DNA of 34,281 bases, taken from contig CALXGC010000065.1 of NCBI GenBank assembly GCA_944387755.1, forward strand, positions 1 to 34,281, in the 5' to 3' direction. A model generated the notes under the pieces. That model saw nothing but the letters and a program-made list of their open reading frames with translations, had not been told where the DNA came from and did not search any database. Shown in pieces: positions 32,265 through 34,281 of this stretch. Each line of letters begins with the position of its first letter. The first letter of the stretch is position 1. This DNA is from an uncultured Oscillospiraceae bacterium. GTDB taxonomy: Bacteria; Bacillota_A; Clostridia; Oscillospirales; Oscillospiraceae. Position numbers and translations under genes: made by a program.

Positions 32265-32672
32265 CCCTTTTTTTGCGCCGTTTTTTGTGCAATTCGCTGT
32301 CCCCCCCTTTATTGGCTCTTTATTCCAGAGAAATCTCCGGTCCCGGCGCACGCTGACCCCTCCCTCGACGAACCGCTGGATTTTACATGGACTTCACATA
32401 CTCCGCCGGATTTTGAAATTCCCCGCTCCGGCGGGCTTCATTTCCCCCGGCTGTTCTGCCCCTTATTTTACCGAATCTGCTTGAAAAATGCTAGGGGGTA
32501 AAATAAAAATTTGTGTAATTTTTCCTGTAGAATTTCGCCGCGTCCCCCCTGAAATTCCGCGCAATTCCGTCTCCGGCAGCCGCCCTCCGCCCCCCGCCGC
32601 CTCCCCGCCGGGGGCCCGCTCCGCCACCGGGGGCAAAAAAGAGGCCGAATCTATGAAAACTTGCAGAAATCC
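32265..32672. other. Intergenic region with one long inverted repeat, no gene
   Basis: Low-coding sequence between divergent promoters. It holds TTATTTTACC (32463-32472) and GGTAAAATAA (32497-32506), perfect 10-base arms with a 24-base loop, and a smaller stem CCCGC-tccg-GCGGG near 32428-32440. Short open frames here lack ribosome sites and protein-like composition. Confidence 0.6.
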
Positions 32673-32786
32673 AAGACATTTTTCCCCGGCTGTGTTATAA
32701 TCCCCAGTGCCGGGCCGTTTGGCGGGAGACAGCGGCCCGGGAAACCTTTCGGTTGGGGAACCCGAACCAAAAAGGAGAGAAAATTC
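32673..32786 (+). promoter_or_regulatory. Extended -10 promoter and structured leader of the ClC gene
   Basis: AAGACA (32673-32678), 17-base spacer, extended TGT-TATAAT (32693-32701). The ~79-base leader can fold: CGGGCCG (about 32709-32715)/CGGCCCG (about 32733-32739), then TTCGGTT/AACCCGAA near 32749-32767, then AAAGGAGAG (32771-32779) before the ATG. I see none of the conserved fluoride-riboswitch segments. Confidence 0.6.
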
Positions 32787-34049
32787 ATGCAAAAACTGCA
32801 CAAAGACCGGGCGGAGCGCACCCTGCTGCAGGGACTGCGCTTTCTCAAATGGGTGGCGTACTCCAGCGCCACCGGGCTGCTGGTGGGGGCGGTGGCGGCC
32901 TGCTTCCACCTGGGCATTGACTGGGCGTCGGCCCTGCGGGCGGCGCACCCCTGGGTGCTGCTGTCCCTGCCCCTGGGGGGCGCGGTCATTGTTCTGCTCT
33001 ACCGGCTCAGCGGCATGGAGCGGGACCGGGGGACCAACCTGGTGCTCATCGCCGTCCGGGAGGCGGAGCCCATCCGCCTGCGCACCGCGCCGCTGATTTT
33101 TCTGGCCACCATCCTCACCCACCTGGTTGGGGGCTCCGCCGGGCGGGAGGGTGCGGCCCTCCAGCTGGGAGGCTCCCTGGGGGCCTGGATGGGCGCGGCC
33201 GTCCGGCTGGACGCCAAGGACCGGCGGGTGATGGTCATGTGCGGCATGTCCGCCGCCTTCTCCGCCCTGTTCGGCACGCCGCTGACGGCGGTGCTGTTCT
33301 CCATGGAGGTGGTCAGCGTGGGGGTGATGTACTACGCGGCCCTGGTGCCCTGCACCGTGGCCTCCCTCACCGCCTTCCAGGTGGCCCAGGCCATGGGCCT
33401 GCACGCCGTGCCGGGGTATGAGGCCGGCCCCGCCGCCCCCCTGTCCCCCCTGTCCATGGTCCAGGCGGCGGCTCTGGGCCTGCTGTGCGCTCTGGTGTCC
33501 ATCCTGTTCTGCAAGGCCATGCACACCGCCCCCAGGCTCTACGCCCGCTTTTTCTCCAACCCATACCTGCGGGCCGCGGCGGGAGGCCTGCTGGTGCTGG
33601 CCCTCACCGCGCTGGCGGGCAGTCAGGACTACAACGGCGCGGGAGACGGCGTCATCCGGCGGATGCTCGCCGGGGAGACCATCCCCGCGGCCTTTCTGCT
33701 GAAAATCCTGTTCACCGCCCTCACCCTGGGGGCCGGCTTCCGGGGCGGCGAGATCGTCCCCGCCCTGTTCACCGGCGCGGCCTTCGGGACCCTGGCCGGC
33801 CCCCTCCTGGGCCTGCCCCACGGCTTCGGCGGAGCGCTGGGCATGGCCGCAGTGTTCTGCGGGGCCTCCAACTGCCCCGTCACCTCCATGATGCTGGCCT
33901 TCGAGCTCTTCGGCGGAGAGAGCCTCCCCCTCTACGCCCTGTGCTGCGGCGTCTCCTATATGCTCTCCGGCTACTACGGCCTGTACAGCGAACAGAAAAT
34001 CGTCTACTCCAAATTCCGCACCCGCTGGATCAACAAAAAGGCCGAGTAG
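32787..34049 (+). CDS. ClC-family anion transporter, possibly a fluoride/proton antiporter
   Basis: 420 residues, multi-pass ClC fold. GGSAGREGAALQLGGSLGAW (115-134) carries the gating-glutamate equivalent E121, then GMSAAFSALFGTPLTAVLFSMEVV and the late loop GFRGGEIVPALFTG (318-330). Selectivity loops differ from chloride ClCs: RGTNLV (81-86) where GSGIP is expected, GREGAA instead of GREGP, and no tyrosine in the usual late motif; these resemble the bacterial CLC-F (fluoride exporter) branch as I recall it. Ribosome site AAGGAG. An upstream in-frame extension reads through the leader and is rejected. Confidence 0.85.
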   Translation: MQKLHKDRAERTLLQGLRFLKWVAYSSATGLLVGAVAACFHLGIDWASALRAAHPWVLLSLPLGGAVIVLLYRLSGMERDRGTNLVLIAVREAEPIRLRTAPLIFLATILTHLVGGSAGREGAALQLGGSLGAWMGAAVRLDAKDRRVMVMCGMSAAFSALFGTPLTAVLFSMEVVSVGVMYYAALVPCTVASLTAFQVAQAMGLHAVPGYEAGPAAPLSPLSMVQAAALGLLCALVSILFCKAMHTAPRLYARFFSNPYLRAAAGGLLVLALTALAGSQDYNGAGDGVIRRMLAGETIPAAFLLKILFTALTLGAGFRGGEIVPALFTGAAFGTLAGPLLGLPHGFGGALGMAAVFCGASNCPVTSMMLAFELFGGESLPLYALCCGVSYMLSGYYGLYSEQKIVYSKFRTRWINKKAE

Positions 34050-34096
34050 CGGCCGGAACGCCTCCCGGCGCAGGGGTAAAATTTCAAAATTCCCTC

Positions 34097-34139
34097 TTTA
34101 CTTTTCCGGAAAACCTGCTATAATACGTTAAGCAGGTTT
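34097..34139 (+). promoter_or_regulatory. tRNA-type promoter with a dyad around the -10
   Basis: TTTACT (34097-34102), 16-base spacer, TATAAT (34119-34124). AAACCTGCT (34111-34119) and AGCAGGTTT (34131-34139) are perfect 9-base inverted arms enclosing the -10 and start point. It precedes the tRNA fragment at 34148. Confidence 0.7.
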
Positions 34140-34147
34140 CCGTATAT

Positions 34148-34173
34148 GGGCCTATAGCTCAGCTGGGAGAGCA
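34148..34173 (+). pseudogene. 5' half of a tRNA (tRNA-Ala/Ile-like), broken
   Basis: GGGCCTATAGCTCAGCTGGG and GAGAGCA give an intact acceptor 5' strand and D-arm like tRNA-Ala(UGC), but from 34174 on there is no anticodon stem, T-arm (TTCGAAT) or matching acceptor 3' strand. The next ~80 bases are AT-rich and unlike the window. A disrupted tRNA, a recombination junction or an assembly join. Confidence 0.6.
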
Positions 34174-34254
34174 AGCGCGATATAACACGGGCCCAGGCAC
34201 TCCAACAGATTGCATAATCTAAATAGGTAAGATTTATTCAAACTAAACAAAGAC

Positions 34255-34281
34255 GGGCTCGTAGCTCAGTTGGGAGAGCGT
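34255..34281 (+). tRNA. Start of a tRNA cut by the window end
   Basis: GGGCTCGTAGCTCAGTTGGG then AGAGCGT: acceptor 5' strand and D-arm of an elongator tRNA (Ala-, Ile- or Val-like). The anticodon lies beyond the window so identity is open. Confidence 0.7.

Noticed and set aside
32708..32786. crcB fluoride riboswitch before the ClC gene
   Set aside because: The conserved segments of that class (early GATG and late CTGATG type blocks) are not found; only generic hairpins are visible.

Overview
The window looks like the chromosome of a GC-rich anaerobic Firmicute of the Oscillospiraceae type (Flavonifractor/Lawsonibacter/Intestinimonas-like). The reasons are strong AGGAGG ribosome sites, consensus sigma-A promoters, CCA-encoding tRNAs, Clostridia-type protein families and GC-rich intergenic hairpin repeats of a kind common in these genomes. 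Genus assignment is inference. There is no rRNA gene, CRISPR array, transposase or integrase.

Left part (1-9.2 kb). A 2-keto-3-deoxygluconate (KDG) pathway end comes first: KDPG aldolase fused to a VOC-like domain, a KDG kinase, and a second divergent PfkB sugar kinase. Then a housekeeping stretch: tRNA-Arg(CCU) with an ArsR-family regulator downstream, divergent signal peptidase I, a three-gene minus-strand mini-operon (zinc ribbon, small helical protein, sigma region-4-like protein), tRNA-Thr(UGU)/tRNA-Tyr(GUA), a mosaic repeat block, an orphan promoter with a LexA-like operator, a small P-loop protein, a histidine-kinase-like ATPase and gapA.

Middle part (9.2-17.9 kb). An XRE regulator, a second inverted copy of the mosaic repeats, a Cof-type HAD phosphatase, a beta-CASP metallo-beta-lactamase nuclease with a DUF975 membrane protein, an M20 aminoacyl-histidine dipeptidase, then a three-gene operon (D-2-hydroxyacid dehydrogenase, FAH-family hydrolase, short-chain dehydrogenase) behind a promoter whose spacer is filled by a perfect dyad.

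Right part (17.9-32.3 kb). A ~14 kb minus-strand catabolic operon reads dctP-dctQ-dctM (TRAP importer), two GH31 glycosidases, uxuA, uxuB, glycerol dehydrogenase and a fused dihydroxyacetone kinase. Together with the KDG kinase and KDPG aldolase at the left end it would carry a hexuronate through mannonate and KDG to pyruvate and glyceraldehyde-3-phosphate, and glycerol through dihydroxyacetone to DHAP; gapA serves the shared lower pathway. The pairing of GH31 enzymes with both uronate and glycerol genes suggests a glyceryl-uronoside or similar substrate; this is the most interesting system here. Several gaps in this operon hold a strong hairpin.

Right edge (32.3-34.3 kb). A ClC-family transporter with fluoride-exporter-like motifs and a structured leader, then a promoter, a 5' tRNA fragment that breaks off into AT-rich sequence, and the start of another tRNA cut by the window end.
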